64,000 bases of DNA from Kalaharituber pfeilii (Eukaryota > Ascomycota > Pezizomycetes > Pezizales > Pezizaceae). Location: positions 2,356,001 to 2,420,000 of the forward strand of contig WHUZ01000002.1 in NCBI GenBank assembly GCA_015179045.1, in the 5' to 3' direction. This document shows, one piece after another, positions 1 through 10,845 of this stretch. Each line of letters opens with the position of its first letter. The stretch's first letter is position 1. Both the position numbers and the translations under genes were made by a program. The notes under the pieces are model-generated. The model was not told where the DNA came from. It did no database searches and saw nothing but the letters and a program-made list of their open reading frames with translations.

Positions 1-336
1 TGGAGCACTCTGCTCTGCATGCCGTGGTGGCCACGGAGCCAGAGCATATCTGACTAAGCGGAAGCTCGGGTGATGCACCTATCCAAGTGCCCCAGGGTCT
101 CACTATCATAGGTCCCTGCCACTGTACCCCACCCACCATCAAGACCCGAACCCCCCACCCCCCAATCCCACCCAACCATAGACCACCCCTTTCCCTGTGT
201 CTCTTGCGTGCTAGCCTCCTGAAATAAAAAGAAAATCCGAAACGAGAAAAAATTTCGTTCAGGCGCCCACATATAATCTCTAATCTGCCCCATACTTCCC
301 GTCCTTCGCAGCACCAGACTCATTCCCCTTCTCCAA

Positions 337-421
337 CCCCGCTATTCAGTGCAACCCGCTATTCAGTGCAAAAGGACCCAAAACCATCTTCCCTGTCTTC
401 ACCTTTCCTGTCTTCACCTTT
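337..421 (+). repeat. Two short tandem duplications in the SAM synthetase leader
   Basis: Two adjacent tandem duplications lie just upstream of the SAM synthetase start. A 17 bp unit (CCCGCTATTCAGTGCA core) occupies 337-353 and 354-370, with one mismatch at its first base. A 15 bp unit (CCTGTCTTCACCTTT) occupies 392-406 and 407-421 and is perfect. The second pair is part of a CT-rich tract of the kind common in fungal promoters and leaders. Function is unknown. Confidence 0.85.
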
Positions 422-462
422 CCACCGCAACCATTTCATCCTCACCACCCAAAGACACCAAG

Positions 463-1866
463 ATGGGCAGCCTGAGCAACCGAGGAACTTTCTTGTTCAC
501 ATCCGAGTCCGTCGGAGAGGGTCACACAGATAAGATTGCGTGAGTGAATTGCTGCTGGACTGAATTGGTTAAGACCACATCGCTAATCCTCTGCTGTGCT
601 GCAGTGATCAAGTGTCAGATGCTGTACTGGACGCCTGCTTGGCTGTTGACCCGTTATCCAAGGTGCGTACCGTCAAGAAGAGAACTTCATAGAGTGGGAG
701 CTCAGCACTCGAATAATACAGGTCGCTTGCGAGACCGCCACCAAGACCGGTATGGTTATGGTCTTCGGTGAGATCACCACAAAAGCACACCTTGATTTCC
801 AGAAGATCATTCGTGATACTATCAAAGACATTGGATACGATGACTCTTCAAAGGGATTTGACTACAAGACTTGCAACGTGCTCGTAGCCATTGAGCAGCA
901 ATCTCCAGACATTGCTCAGGGCCTTCACTACGAGAAGGCCCTCGAGGCTTTGGGTGCTGGTGACCAGGGTATCATGTTTGGATATGCTACTGATGAGACC
1001 CCAGAGCTCCTTCCTCTTACCATTCTCCTGTCTCACAAGCTTAACGCCGCTATGGCAACTGCCCGACGGGATGGTTCTCTCTCATGGTTGAGGCCTGACA
1101 CCAAGACCCAGGTCACAGTTGAATATGCTCACGACGGTGGCGCTGTTGTTCCTAAGCGTGTTGACACAGTTGTCGTATCTGCCCAACATGCCCCAACTAT
1201 CTCTACTGAGGAATTGAGGAAGGAGATTCTTGAGAAGATCATTAAGAAGGTCATCCCGGCTGAGCTGTTGGATGATAGGACTATCTACCACGTACGTTAT
1301 ACCCCTCTACCTTAAGACAATTAGGCGAAGCTGACAATGCTATCAAGATCCAACCGTCTGGTTTGTTCATCATCGGTGGTCCTCAGAGTGATGCTGGTCT
1401 TACTGGTCGTAAGATCATCGTCGACACTTACGGTGGTTGGGGAGCTCATGGAGGTGGTGCTTTCTCCGGCAAGGACTACTCCAAGGTTGACCGATCTGCT
1501 GCCTACCTTGCTCGCTGGATCGCTAAGTCATTGGTTGCCGCTGGGCTTTGCCGAAGGTGCCTTGTTCAACTCTCCTATGCTATTGGTGTTCCAGAGCCCC
1601 TCTCCATTTTCGTTGAGGACTATGGCACTGCAAAAAATGGCTTGACTAGTGAAGACATTGTTGCTATCATCAAGAAAAACTTCGATATGAGACCTGGTGT
1701 CATCGTTCAGGAGCTCGACTTGGCAAAGCCTATCTACTACCAGACCGCAAAGAATGGTAAGCGCCCACTCCCTCTGCGGTACGTTGACCATTCGCTGATG
1801 TATTCCATAGGTCACTTTACCAACCAAAACTTCTCTTGGGAGAAGCCAAAGAAACTTGTCTTCTGA
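463..1866 (+). CDS. SAM2: S-adenosylmethionine synthetase (methionine adenosyltransferase)
   Basis: This cytosolic enzyme makes S-adenosylmethionine from methionine and ATP. Five exons fit without frame breaks: 463-539, 605-662, 722-1291, 1348-1756 and 1811-1866, giving 389 residues (yeast enzymes are about 384). Family motifs are clear: the N-terminal SVGEGH-DK segment with the catalytic His, the loop [16 protein letters not shown], the P-loop-like [19 protein letters not shown] and the C-terminal EKPKKL. The start was chosen at the ATG in GCAGCC-rich context directly before the first conserved block. An oddity is GHTDKIA where fungal enzymes usually read GHPDKIC. All other core motifs are intact, so it looks functional. 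The 3' splice site at 1347 (ATCAAG) is the least typical. No neighbour shares its pathway closely, although the C1-THF synthase at 31 kb feeds methionine synthesis. Confidence 0.96.
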
Positions 1867-3381
1867 TTTATGCCCTATTCACCTTAGTCGGCGATATGGG
1901 TAATCATTTCTTCCAATTTTCTCGGTTGACTTAGCTAGTAACTTTTATTTTTTTCTATTTCGGGATTTTCTATTGCTCATTTTATCGGCATATTGTTTTG
2001 CCTCGTGTAGTCGACTTCAACTTCGTCTACTCGGTCGTTTGAGGTCTTAGGCAAGGAGGGGGCAAATGATCGGGAGCTGATGTTAGGATCTTATTCACGA
2101 GTATGACTGGCATGGCGCGTTTGGGTGTCTTTTCAACAAAAAAAGGGGGTCTTTTGGGGTTTTCAACACAAATAGTGGGGTTGGGTCTGGTTACGGCGCA
2201 GGTTATTCAACTTTCCGCGTGTCTGTCTTTTGCCTCTCATACTTGTGTCTGCTATAGACGTTAAAATTCACAGTACAGATGTTCAAAGATTGCAATAGAA
2301 CGAGACTGCAAAGACGGCGATCATTACTTAAACGTGATAAGGACGCACAAGGGGATTTGTGGTCCGTCAGTATGGGTAGTTTCAAACATTTAAGGCAGCT
2401 GTGTGGAAGAATGAGAATACGTAGTCGTAACCATACGAGTCTAGAGAATACCTAGTCTGGTTACGAGGCTACGGAGTACCCTCAAGCAGCCGCTCCTAAG
2501 AGTAGCTCGAAGGCTGGGTCCGAATTTGCGCTGTGCAGCACTGCCAAGCGTGTAGAGTCCATGGATGTGCAATTTCGCGATACAGTTGAGATGCTGGTGC
2601 CGAGCTGTTCACCTACATAATTTGATCCAACACCCAGGCGTCTTTCCCTTTTACTGCCAGCAGAGCGACAGCTGGGCTGCAAGCTGTTCGCTTCACAAGC
2701 GTTTCATGGTGAATGAGAGCTATCAATATTTAATACATAGCAGACTGCTTTCAGGATCAACAGTTCCATTTGATACCCACCTACTAGTTCTTAACATTAT
2801 ATAATGACAAGTTATGTGTGTGGCTTCGGCCACCTGGTGTGTCCTGGCGCGTAGTTGGGGTTGCTACTGGCTGCTTTTTCTTTCTCTTGCAGCCGATCTT
2901 GTTCTATTCTTTCACGTCCCCATCGCATACAGTACCAATCGAACACAACATTTATATGGTCCTGTCCCTTCTACATATCTGCTACTACCTCTTCCCCACA
3001 TTGTGTGATTTTGCATTGCTCTTGCGTGTTAATTACATAGTGTTTTGTGGGGTAGCAAATTTTTCTTTATTAATTACCAGCAGCTGCAGCGGCAGTACGG
3101 GCATTAGCAGTACAGGCATCAGCAGTACAGGCATTTGCGGGTCCTCTCTCTAATATGACCTGATTCCACTTCACCTTTCGCTGCAGCATGCAGTGACCTC
3201 TGTGTGTTATTGTGAACGGATCTGCGCTTAGTGGTGGTGCTGTGCTGACCTATCTCTACTTATGATATAATGCAAGTGCCGCTAAAGAATACACTAGCAT
3301 CTCCCGAACAAGCACTGGCATCTCCGGAGCTTTTGGTATGCATACCCGGAGTAGATGTTTCTCTCTTCCTTTCACGAATTA
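1867..3381. other. Intergenic, no gene recognised
   Basis: This stretch is AT-rich non-coding sequence with only short uninterpretable open frames. It contains one copy of the dispersed stem motif CTGGTTACGAG near 2456-2468 and a degenerate reverse copy near 2425-2443. Confidence 0.5.
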
Positions 3382-4191
3382 CAGTCTACCCTTGCTATAC
3401 CGGATCACTAAAATCTGGCAATTTTCGTCCGTTATAGCAAGGTTCCGGTATAGAATAGAATACTTGGCAGACAAGGGGGGTGATAAATTCAATTAATTAC
3501 TTAGATAGGAGATGAACGAAGTAAACATCAACTTGTTCACACCCAGCCAAAGACATCAATATGTATTGGCCACGAAATCTAGAAAAACATCGAGCCTTAA
3601 GTGTGCTTGAGAAGCATCAAATATGTACATTGACTAGAACCAAAATATGCTAAAGAAAAGTTAAGTGAATTTGATAAACATATTTCTGAGATGAAATTGG
3701 TAAGATTCCTGTACTTTAACTTAACTTTGATATCCTATGTATCTAATTTATTATTTTAAGCTGATCAGTAGCTATATCTACTTAGTCAGGTATTTTGAAA
3801 CAAAGTGGTAAGTGGTAATCTCAGAACATGGAACAAGAAGCAACGAAGTGCCCAGTTTCCATTACTCGAACAACATTGTAGCAAGTGATGGTACAGTAGT
3901 AGCAATGGCATTAGCAGAAGCAGTGACAGCAGTGATGGCAGCAGTGATGGCAGCAGTGATGGCAGCAGTGATGGCAGCCAAGTGTGAAATGGAGTAATCT
4001 AAGATGTATTAGTATTAGTGTGTCCGGGATAGCAAATATTATTTGTATGGAGGCAGGGGGGTACTTGTCTGGAGGTTTCTCGGAATTGTTAGGGCGTCCG
4101 GCATAGCACGGGATGTCGCAGACAGAGGCCATCCGGTATAGCAAGGTTTCCGGTATAGCGAGGTCCGGTATATGATAGCAAGGGTAGACTG
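3382..4191. mobile_element. Pogo/Tigger-type non-autonomous element (MITE), 810 bp
   Basis: The left end reads TA|CAGTCTACCCTTGCTATACCGG and the right end is its near-perfect inverse ending GGGTAGACTG|TA. Both ends also carry subterminal GTATAGCAAGG motifs. The TA duplication and the CAGT..ACCC..TATA end are characteristic of the Tc1-mariner/Pogo superfamily (established knowledge). No transposase frame is present, so it depends on a partner elsewhere. It contains an internal 12 bp tandem repeat (GCAGTGATGGCA, about four units, 3930-3976). Confidence 0.85.
3930..3976 (+). repeat. 12 bp tandem repeat inside the Pogo-like element
   Basis: There are about four nearly perfect units of GCAGTGATGGCA. 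They are flanked by looser GCAG/AGCAGA triplet-like sequence from about 3897. Confidence 0.85.
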
Positions 4192-4495
4192 TATTTAAGC
4201 GTGCCAAAAGAGTCTGGGCACGAGAACAGCAAACCCTGGTATGAGACTAATCAAACCTCCACACTAAACGAAGCTCCTACCGCATCCTTACCTCCAACAC
4301 CCAACGCAGCATAAATAAACATGAAAAAATAAGAAACGCCTTCCAGAGTGAACCTCTTTTTCTATTCCTGATGGCAGTCACAAGCTCACCCATCTGTATT
4401 AAAGTCATATTACCATCTTGATGATCCGACTCATTCCCTTTATAATCATTAGTAAGACTCAATGGATTAAAACCACAAACCTACTAAGCCAACCG

Positions 4496-5062
4496 TCATG
4501 GTCCCATCTGTATACACATTCTCTTGACATCACCTATGACTTCCCTAAGCTTCTGCTCTCCTTCATCCGTCAACATATCGAACTCCCAATGGTCCCTTGG
4601 TGCCGTGTCGACCACAATTTTCGTGTGACCGGGAATAAGTTCTGGCTCGAGTTGTCCAGTATCCTTGGTGCATTTGTAGAAGCAAAGTTTGGTCCCGATC
4701 GCGCTAACACCATACAATATGGGGATTTTAACATCATCACGTAAGTCATCAACCCTCTCCCGCATTTCCTTATCAGCAGCGGCACGAGATGAAGTTCTAT
4801 GGATATGCCCCGCAGCCTTTATTTCGAAAAAAAATACTGGATGTTCTCTTTGCTGAACAAGGAAAATAGTAGTATAATCGACTGATGTTAACTGCGTCAG
4901 CCATTTTTATTGCGGGATGACAATGTAGTGTTCTTGTTTCGGAAATAGGTCGTTGAGGAGGCCATTGTAAGGACTATAGTATTGCGATTCATCGTGTTCA
5001 GCTTAGTGGAAGAGCGGTCTGGAACTGCTTAAGAGTATTCGTCCCACGGCATATCTGAGAAG
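4496..5062 (-). pseudogene. Decayed PD-(D/E)XK (REase-like) fungal protein, partial
   Basis: Reading the minus strand from about 5062 to the stop at 4496 gives a patchwork typical of a large fungal family of nuclease-like proteins often linked to kinase domains. It begins with a WDEY segment in another frame. It then has YYSPYNGLLNDLFP, a VDYT segment, PVFFFEIKAAG (the E-x-K of a PD-(D/E)XK fold), RAAADKEMRERV, PILYGVSAIGTKLCFYK and finally DTAPRDHWEFDML. From EIKAAG to the end the frame is open; the first ATG in it is at 4765. Upstream there are in-frame TAA codons, one after IPQ and one before AEHDE, plus at least one frame change. No following domain is seen. It is therefore a relic. The domain assignment rests on recognised motifs, not on a search. 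Confidence 0.7.
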
Positions 5063-5179
5063 GTGTCGTATTAGCCTGCACTTGAATTAATTACCAGGAG
5101 GTCTGAGAATTAAGCAACAGCGTTAAACTCGTATATACCTAAATCAACAAATACCTAATATTTGTTGGAGTGTATATTC

Positions 5180-5330
5180 CTCCTTGTCCTTTTTTCTCCA
5201 GCTTCTCTACCTCTCGACCCTCATTTTATAGAGTTTTGGTCCGCGCTAACTTAATGCCCTGCTTCCTAAAACAGCATTTCCTCATTCGAGTTGCCACACC
5301 TGTCCTGCTTCCTTAAGTAGCAATTCCAGT
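5180..5330 (+). repeat. Dispersed repeat, copy 1 of a pair
   Basis: A CT-rich stretch with the landmarks CTTGTCCTT, AGCTTCTCT, TTTGGTCCGCGCTAA and CCTGCTTCCTA recurs in the same orientation at 7268-7400. Both copies are diverged. They could be solo LTR remnants, but I cannot define ends or a target duplication. Confidence 0.6.
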
Positions 5331-5511
5331 TCCTACAATATTGAACTTGGGAAAGACCTTGTCTGATCCTTGAGGGTAACATAGTGGAGCGAAGGGTGAG
5401 CGAAGCGAGACCGGAGTGTAAAAGACTTAGAAGAAAAAACGTTGCATGAAGGAGCCAGTTTCAAAGTATTCGGACGCCTGACTAATGCATATTAAGCATT
5501 ATGTAGTATAT

Positions 5512-5750
5512 GGCATGCACTCCGCTAGGTCAAAAAGACACTTGACCTTGACTAGCGATGCTCGTAACCAGACTACGATACTCGCTAGTCCTCTGTGTAG
5601 CCCATAGAGCACTCATATTTATGCGACTGCGACGCCGTTACCACTCGGCTCGCATATCGCTTGTATCGCATATGCGCATTTCATATGCGCGCGTGCATCC
5701 ACCGACCGCCCGCCCGCCCGCCCTACGGTTGCGGTGAACCTGTACGTAAC
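5512..5750 (-). repeat. GC-rich mini-element, copy with an extra 20 bp
   Basis: In reverse complement this matches 47645-47832. Shared landmarks are GTTCACCGCAACCGTAGGGCGGGC, GGTCGGTGGATGC, AAATGCGCATATGCG, ATCGCATAAAT, AGAGGACTAGCGAGTATCG and AAGTGTCTTTTT. It carries a longer CGGG run and a 20 bp insertion absent from the other copy. It is CpG-rich against an AT-rich background. Confidence 0.8.
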
Positions 5751-7267
5751 ACTGATCCGTATCCGGGTTACCCACTTGGCACAAGATAAATATGCAACCA
5801 TTGGAAAGCATTGCTACAGTGGAGTAGATGAACGTGATTTTATATAGGAATGGAATAATGTTAGAATAGAGAATATAAATAAGGAAATAAGTAAACCACC
5901 ATCAATAATGTCTAAATGTATCAGTGCAACTGGTGGGAATAACTACATGGCTTGATAGTATTATGTGGAGTGCATAGAAATATAAGCAAAGTGGGGATGA
6001 TCCCTATAATGACTGCTTCAGAAATAACTGTCAGAATAGCTGCCAAAATGACATTCCTAACAGTTGCAGAGACAATGGTAAAAACAGCGAGCAGTTGATG
6101 TAATGGCTGCTAAAAGGGCTGCCAAAACAACAGTCAAAATAGCTACCAAAATGACGGTCAGAGTATCTGCGGCCAAAACAGCTGCAGAGCTATGGTCTAA
6201 ACAGCTGCAGAATAACTGCTGCAGGTTGTACATGTATCTTATGGGATTATTATCTATATTGGGTTTTAGCCTCTTGGGCGAGTGAGTGATGGAATAATAA
6301 TTCTGCTTTACTGTTGTATTAGAGTGCTTTTGTAATATCTCCGTAAATTTTCCGCGTATTTTATTATATCTTAGCAGGAAATTCTGCAAATAAGAGGTTT
6401 TGTACATACTCCCCGTGTTGTAAAAGCTTTCTATTCTAGCCCATGATGATAGAGTAACTTGACCAAACAAAGGCTTGCAGCTACTTCCAAATTTATTCGC
6501 TCAGGGTATTTTGAGTTTATCTAAGGGAACACTCCGTTATGACTCTAGGACCAAGATCAAGCTGCGGGTGTGAGTGGACAGGTACAGTACGTTACAATAT
6601 GTATTCCACCGCGATAACTTACAACCGCGATATTGCATAGCACTGGAAAAGCAAGAAGAAATTGAGTCCACTGTATGGTCCAATCCTATATCTGAAAAAT
6701 ATATATTCCTTTTCTTAACTAACTTTTTAGACATATTATATTAGTATACTATCCTGATCTCGTACCCGGCCTGAAGGGGCGATAGTTTCGTGGCAATAGT
6801 AGTAGCAACAAAATAATATTTGCTTCACCAGTGTGTAATGTATATGGAGCGGAAGCGAAGCACATTAGTATAGCTTCCTCCATAAAGGTGAATAGTCTAT
6901 AACTCTTGAATTTAACTTTCCCAGAATTTATCTTATGCCACCAATACCGTGGGAAAAGGAGATAATGTCTTTAGCAGCGAAGAGGTTCCACAAGAAGAGG
7001 GAGTCGGTAAAGGAAAAGGAAGAAGGTGGTTGTGGTCGTGCGGATATCATGTATGAGGTGCTATTGCAGCTGTAGATTTGGGAGAGAAACGGTGCAAAAA
7101 CGATCTGCGGAGAACGAGGCCGAAGTCAAGGCAGGTAAATAAAGCCGATGCCCTGCATGTTACAAAGATTCTACTGAAAGAAAAATATTACACATCTTGC
7201 AACCCACTGTTGTGGACGAATTGGTTTCGACCATGTTAGTGGTCATTCTGTTGGTTCAACTTTTATT

Positions 7268-7400
7268 TTCTTGTCCTTCTCTTTCTCCCCCGAGCTTCTC
7301 TCCCTCTAGACCCAGGTTTTATATCCTTTGGTCCGCGCTAATCTAATATATCTCTGTCCTGCTTCCTAGTATTAATTCCCTATTCGGGTTCCGGGCTATA
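7268..7400 (+). repeat. Dispersed repeat, copy 2 of a pair
   Basis: This is a direct repeat of 5180-5330. It shares CTTGTCCTT, GAGCTTCTCT, TTTGGTCCGCGCTAA, CCTGCTTCCTA and ATTCGGGTT. It lies about 200 bp upstream of NOG2 and may overlap its promoter. Confidence 0.6.
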
Positions 7401-7606
7401 TTCCCACACATCCGTTGTGAATGCTATGATATGCACTAGTATCTCACGTGAACCCTGAATCCTGGCGTAGGGGTTGCTTTGCCAAGATTTCAATGAGAAA
7501 AAAAAAATTACACTGCCCATTCCACTTTTTCGCCTCATTCCTGCTCCGTCCACTTCTACCCCCCATCCCCCTCATCCGCATTGCGGTGGACACTCGCATT
7601 TCCACA

Positions 7607-10063
7607 ATGGGTACTTTCAAGAAAGAAAAGGCCCGCAGGGAGCGGAGCAAAACCCACGGCGGTGGCATGGCCAATGTCAAAGTCAAGGGAGAAAATTTCT
7701 ACAGAGATGCGAAGAAGGTCAGGAGGCTGAACGTCCTGAAGGAAGGGAAGCCAATTAGGAACAAACAAGGAGACATTGTAAGTTTGAAGACTGTTTTTGC
7801 GTATTCCGCTTGCTCCAATTGGTACTAATGACAGGAAGTGGTAGATTAAAGCCGCCAGCTATCAATCACAAGAAATACCCAACGCCAGGATAGAGCCTAA
7901 TAGGAAATGGTTTGGTAAGTTTCCCTGTTATCCTTAATCCAGCGATTGTGTTCTAATGAAGTTGATCTAGGCAACACTCGAGTCATTGCTCAGGATGCCC
8001 TGCAAAATTTCCGTGAGGCAATGGCCTCTAAAGCTTCTGACCCGTATCAGGTCCTCTTAAAGACCAACAAGCTACCAATGTCGCTATTGAAGGAGCCAGT
8101 TGGCCCTGGAGGTAAGCAGCATGCTGCTAAAATTCATGTTGAAGCGCAGCCATTTTCCACAACTTTTGGTCCGAAAGCCCAACGTAAACGACCAAAGATT
8201 TCAGTGAGTGACATCCAGGATCTCGTTGGTGAAAGCGAGAAAATGGAGAGGGAGTATCAGGAAAGCGTGGAAAAGATTAAGCTCCTTAGCGGTAGAAGTG
8301 GTGAAGTCGGGCAAGACGAGCAGAAGGAAGGCTGGATACAGGAGGCTCGTGAGCCGATTTTCAGCAAGGGTCAGAGCAAGCGTATTTGGAACGAGCTCTA
8401 CAAGGTATGTTCAGTATATGGATACTGTTTCCCCTGGAAGTGCCATCTGACAGACTGCTAGGTTATCGATTCATCCGATGTCATATTACATGTATTGGAT
8501 GCTCGAGACCCCCTAGGCACTCGATGTCGTTCAGTGGAAAAGTACATGAAGGAAGAAGCTCCCCATAAACACCTTGTGTTCGTGCTCAACAAGTGCGATC
8601 TCGTCCCAACAGGTGTAGCTGTATGTTATCTCTTTTCCTTCCCTACCATTTTTCCCTTCAATCTTATTGCACAAAACCCCATTGTATTAGTCAAGGCAGC
8701 TTTGTGTAGCACTCGTGCTACGTAAACAGTCAAAGATTGTCTGTTACGGCTTTGGGAGATCAAACCTTACCTGCTCCGAGATCTATCACCGTTCTGGTGA
8801 TAGAGTTTCACTGGTCCCCTCCCGTTCTGGGAGAGCCACCTATAGGGTCTGGAGTGTTTCGTCAGAGTTGAGGGCTTAGGCTTACACTCTCTAGAGTGTA
8901 TTTTTGTGCCAGTTCTCTTAGTTATGATTCACACATTCGTTCATCCTTTTTTCCTTATTGAAATTTTACGAACAAGCATACTAACTTGTTCACAGGCTGC
9001 ATGGGTACGCCTCTTGTCGAAAGAATATCCCACCCTAGCCTTCCATGCCTCCATCAACAATTCCTTTGGCAAAGGCTCCCTCATCCAACTTCTTCGCCAA
9101 TTCTCCATCCTCCACAAAGACCGAAAACAGGTCTCTGTGGGGCTCATTGGGTACCCAAATACCGGCAAATCCAGCATCATCAATACACTACGCAAGAAGA
9201 AGGTCTGCAATGTAGCACCCATCCCAGGAGAGACTAAAGTTTGGCAATATATTACGCTCATGAGACGCATTTTCCTTATCGATTGCCCTGGTATCGTGCC
9301 GCCGAATCAGAATGATACCGAGGAGGATATCTTACTCAAGGGTGTTGTGCGTGTGGAGAACGTGTCGAATCCTGAACAGTATATCCCGGCGGTGCTGCAC
9401 AAGTGTAAAAAGGCACATGTTGAGCGAACGTATGAGATCAAGGGATGGAATAACTCAATCGAGTTTCTGGAACTGCTGGCTCGGAAAGGTGGGAGGTTGT
9501 TGAAAGGTGGTGAGCCGGATTTGGACGGCGTGGCTAAGATGGTGCTGAATGACTTTATGCGGGGTAAGTTACCATGGTTTACGCCCTGCCCTATTGCAGA
9601 GAGCGAAGACAAGTTGGAAGGCAGGGAGGGCAGACTCGGGGAGATGATTACCAAGAAGAGGAAAGCCGATGAGATGGAATCTGATGATAAGACCAAGGCG
9701 GAGGAGGAGGAGGAGGAGGAGGAGGAGGAGGAGGAGGAGGGAGAGGAGGAAGCAGAGGAAGAGGAGCATGAAGATTACGAGGAGTGGGGTGGGTTTAATG
9801 ATAAGGGTAGCACTGTTATGGAGTCTGAAGGAGAGCAAGAAGATAATGAGGACGAATGGGAAGATGAAAATGACGAGGATGAGGACGGGGATGAAGAAAG
9901 TGAAGAAGAAGACGGAGACAGTGATGATATCGACGATACCAAGATTGATGAGGAAGAAATGGAACGACTAGCACTCGAAGCCAAGGAGGAATGCCGTGCC
10001 GTTGTTAAGGACAAGTCGAAGCCTGTCAGCTCGAACTCGAATAAGCGGGCTAGGCGCCAGTGA
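7607..10063 (+). CDS. NOG2: Nucleolar GTPase NOG2 (60S subunit assembly factor)
   Basis: NOG2/NUG2 is a circularly permuted GTPase needed for late nuclear steps of 60S ribosome assembly. Exons are 7607-7777, 7845-7914, 7971-8404, 8462-8620 and 8996-10063, giving 633 residues. The conserved N-terminus ([20 protein letters not shown]) and the [20 protein letters not shown] and [13 protein letters not shown] blocks are present. G motifs occur in permuted order: NKCDLVP (G4), then GYPNTGKSS (G1), PGETKVWQ (G2) and DCPGI (G3). The C-terminus is a long acidic tail with an uninterrupted Glu run encoded by a GAG repeat at about 9696-9743. Residue oddity: VPTGVA where the family usually has VPTWV at the end of exon 4. 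The last intron is 376 nt, while the others are 56-67 nt, and it holds strong hairpins. Confidence 0.96.
8700..8905 (+). ncRNA. Candidate structured RNA inside the NOG2 fourth intron
   Basis: Within the 376 nt intron (8621-8995) four near-perfect hairpins occur in 200 nt: GTAGCAC/GTGCTAC (8706-8721), CTATCACC/GGTGATAG (8783-8103-type pairing ending at 8803, loop GTTCT), CTCCC/GGGAG (8819-8833, same GTTCT loop, closed by an outer GGT/ACC), and ACACTCT/AGAGTGT (8884-8899) followed by a T-run. I do not recognise a known family; U1, U2, U3, U6 and SRP signatures were not seen. An H/ACA-like snoRNA is possible but unproven. Confidence 0.35.
9696..9743 (+). repeat. GAG microsatellite coding for poly-Glu in NOG2
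   Basis: An almost perfect (GAG)n run lies in the acidic C-terminal tail of NOG2. It is in frame and therefore length-variable without breaking the gene. Confidence 0.9.
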
Positions 10064-10845
10064 AATCACCTTCGCAATTCGCTCAAAACTGTGATTTATT
10101 TTCTGTAAGTTGAGAAAGCATTATTGTTTTGAAATTGTTTTTAAATTGTTTTTAAATTGTTTCTAAATTGTTTTTTTGGGAGGGGAGAATGGTGTTTACG
10201 GGTGATTACTTTATTCTTGGATGTGACTTATGTAGCGCTCCTGGGTTAAATTACAAATTTACGGAATTGAGTTAAGTTCTCTGTATGATACTAGGCAAGG
10301 CCACGTGGAAATGCTACAATTTACATGCAGCAAAATTCCATTAGACTTTAATCATACGTAACCGGAACATTGCAATCCATCCTTTAGGATTGAAGCAGTA
10401 TGCACGATAGAAATGGTCTGTCGTGTGGTTTTGTGTACTGGTTGTCCCAGCCAAAGCTTTGGCTTACCCAACATCTAAGTCACCTGAGATGTGCTTGTTA
10501 GCATAACTTGAGAAGTAGTGTGCATGTGTGATTTCCAAAAGTCCCTTTCATCTGTCCACTGGATCGGAATACTATGACAGGGATCTTGTTGACAGTGTCG
10601 ATATAGAATAGAGGAAAGGAAGGTGTATTTGCACTTGTCTGATGTATTAATATTGGGGCAGTATGTCGAATACTCTACTAAGCAACGGTCATGCAGGACA
10701 CTGGCCTTGGCACCAGGTCCAGGCTTGGCAACGGGCCAAGCCAGGAACAGGCATCGTTCACTTTACGCCCTTCAGGGTACCGAAAAAAATTCGAGAATCA
10801 GAGACATCAACCATCAAGAACACCTCAATTGCCACCATCTGAACC
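10064..10845. other. Intergenic between NOG2 and the UTP6 relic
   Basis: No gene is recognised. A short imperfect AATTGTTTTTA repeat follows NOG2 (10132-10172). The last 60 bp before 10846 may retain the UTP6 promoter. Confidence 0.5.

Noticed and set aside
54..323. Minus-strand 89-codon frame upstream of SAM synthetase
   Set aside because: Lies in the promoter region, Gly/Trp-rich low-quality composition, no motif; considered chance.
9569..10014. Minus-strand and shifted frames rich in Leu/Ser or Arg over the NOG2 acidic tail
   Set aside because: Shadows of the GAG/GAA-rich coding repeat of NOG2.
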